A stretch of DNA of 12,932 nt from an uncultured Oscillospiraceae bacterium. GTDB lineage: Bacteria > Bacillota > Clostridia > Oscillospirales > Oscillospiraceae. The stretch's first letter is position 1. Every line of letters begins with the position of its first letter. Positions 12,876-12,932 of the stretch are shown one piece after another. Below the pieces are notes generated by a model. The model worked only from the letters and a program-made list of their open reading frames with translations. It was not told where the DNA came from and made no database searches. Location: positions 1 to 12,932 of the forward strand of contig CAJTOE010000065.1 in the NCBI GenBank assembly GCA_910577805.1, written 5' to 3'. The position numbers and the translations under genes are program-made.

Positions 12876-12932
12876 ATGAAAGTGATTAAACGGGACGGGG
12901 CCAGCGTAGATTACGACCGAAGCAAGATCGTA
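12876..12932 (+). CDS. nrdD: ATP-cone protein start, probably anaerobic ribonucleotide reductase NrdD
   Basis: Only 19 codons are visible: MKVIKRDGASVDYDRSKIV. This is the opening of an ATP-cone domain (V-x-KRDG-x-x-x-x-DRSKI), the allosteric nucleotide site found at the N-terminus of ribonucleotide reductases. In anaerobic Clostridia the most common protein starting this way is NrdD, the oxygen-sensitive glycyl-radical enzyme that makes deoxyribonucleotides. A class II reductase or another ATP-cone protein is possible; NrdR is unlikely because it begins with a zinc finger. An AGAGGG ribosome site lies 9 bases upstream. The promoter and possible NrdR box before it support a reductase. Confidence 0.75.
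   Translation, partial: MKVIKRDGASVDYDRSKIV

Overview
The window reads as an ordinary, gene-dense stretch of chromosome from a high-GC, spore-forming, anaerobic Clostridia. The best fit is the Oscillospiraceae (Flavonifractor / Pseudoflavonifractor / Oscillibacter type). The grounds are a sporulation sigma factor (SigG), a SufCB-like iron-sulfur pair, an anaerobic (NrdD-type) ribonucleotide reductase start, GC-rich codon use, and short palindromic intergenic repeats of a style I associate with that family. The genus is inference.

Layout. At the left edge, on the minus strand, sufC and the start of a SufB/SufD-like gene form an Fe-S assembly operon behind a clear extended -10 promoter. A divergent alanine racemase (1202-2347) runs right and meets sfsA tail to tail with a 4-base overlap. 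sfsA (2344-3024) lies behind an unrecognised 180-residue protein (3060-3602) in a leftward operon. A divergent promoter region with an 11-base C tract then leads to the UvrD/PcrA helicase (3887-6355) and a 64-residue coiled-coil protein. A strong hairpin separates these from sigG (6729-7499, minus), which carries a good sigma-F/sigma-G type promoter.

From 7675 a rightward operon with overlapping or abutting genes runs: TrpR-like regulator (YerC family), SAM methyltransferase, membrane-anchored DUF4430 protein, ECF-transporter S component, a 63-codon remnant, and the redox chaperone Hsp33. An Asp23/Gls24 protein follows with its own promoter and a bidirectional terminator. Leftward mnmA (tRNA 2-thiolation) and a small two-helix membrane protein come next. 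The window ends in the first 19 codons of an ATP-cone protein, probably NrdD, with a possible NrdR box over its promoter.

Working together: sufCB (Fe-S supply), mnmA (thiolation), hslO (redox stress) and nrdD (oxygen-sensitive radical enzyme) are housekeeping functions of an anaerobe. The DUF4430/ECF-S pair looks like a small-molecule uptake module.

I found no CRISPR array, phage, insertion sequence or RNA gene. The non-genic novelty is a set of related palindromic repeats in four or five intergenic regions, two of which touch promoters or leaders. I see no convincing new multi-gene system; the DUF4430/ECF-S pair and the repeat family are the best leads.
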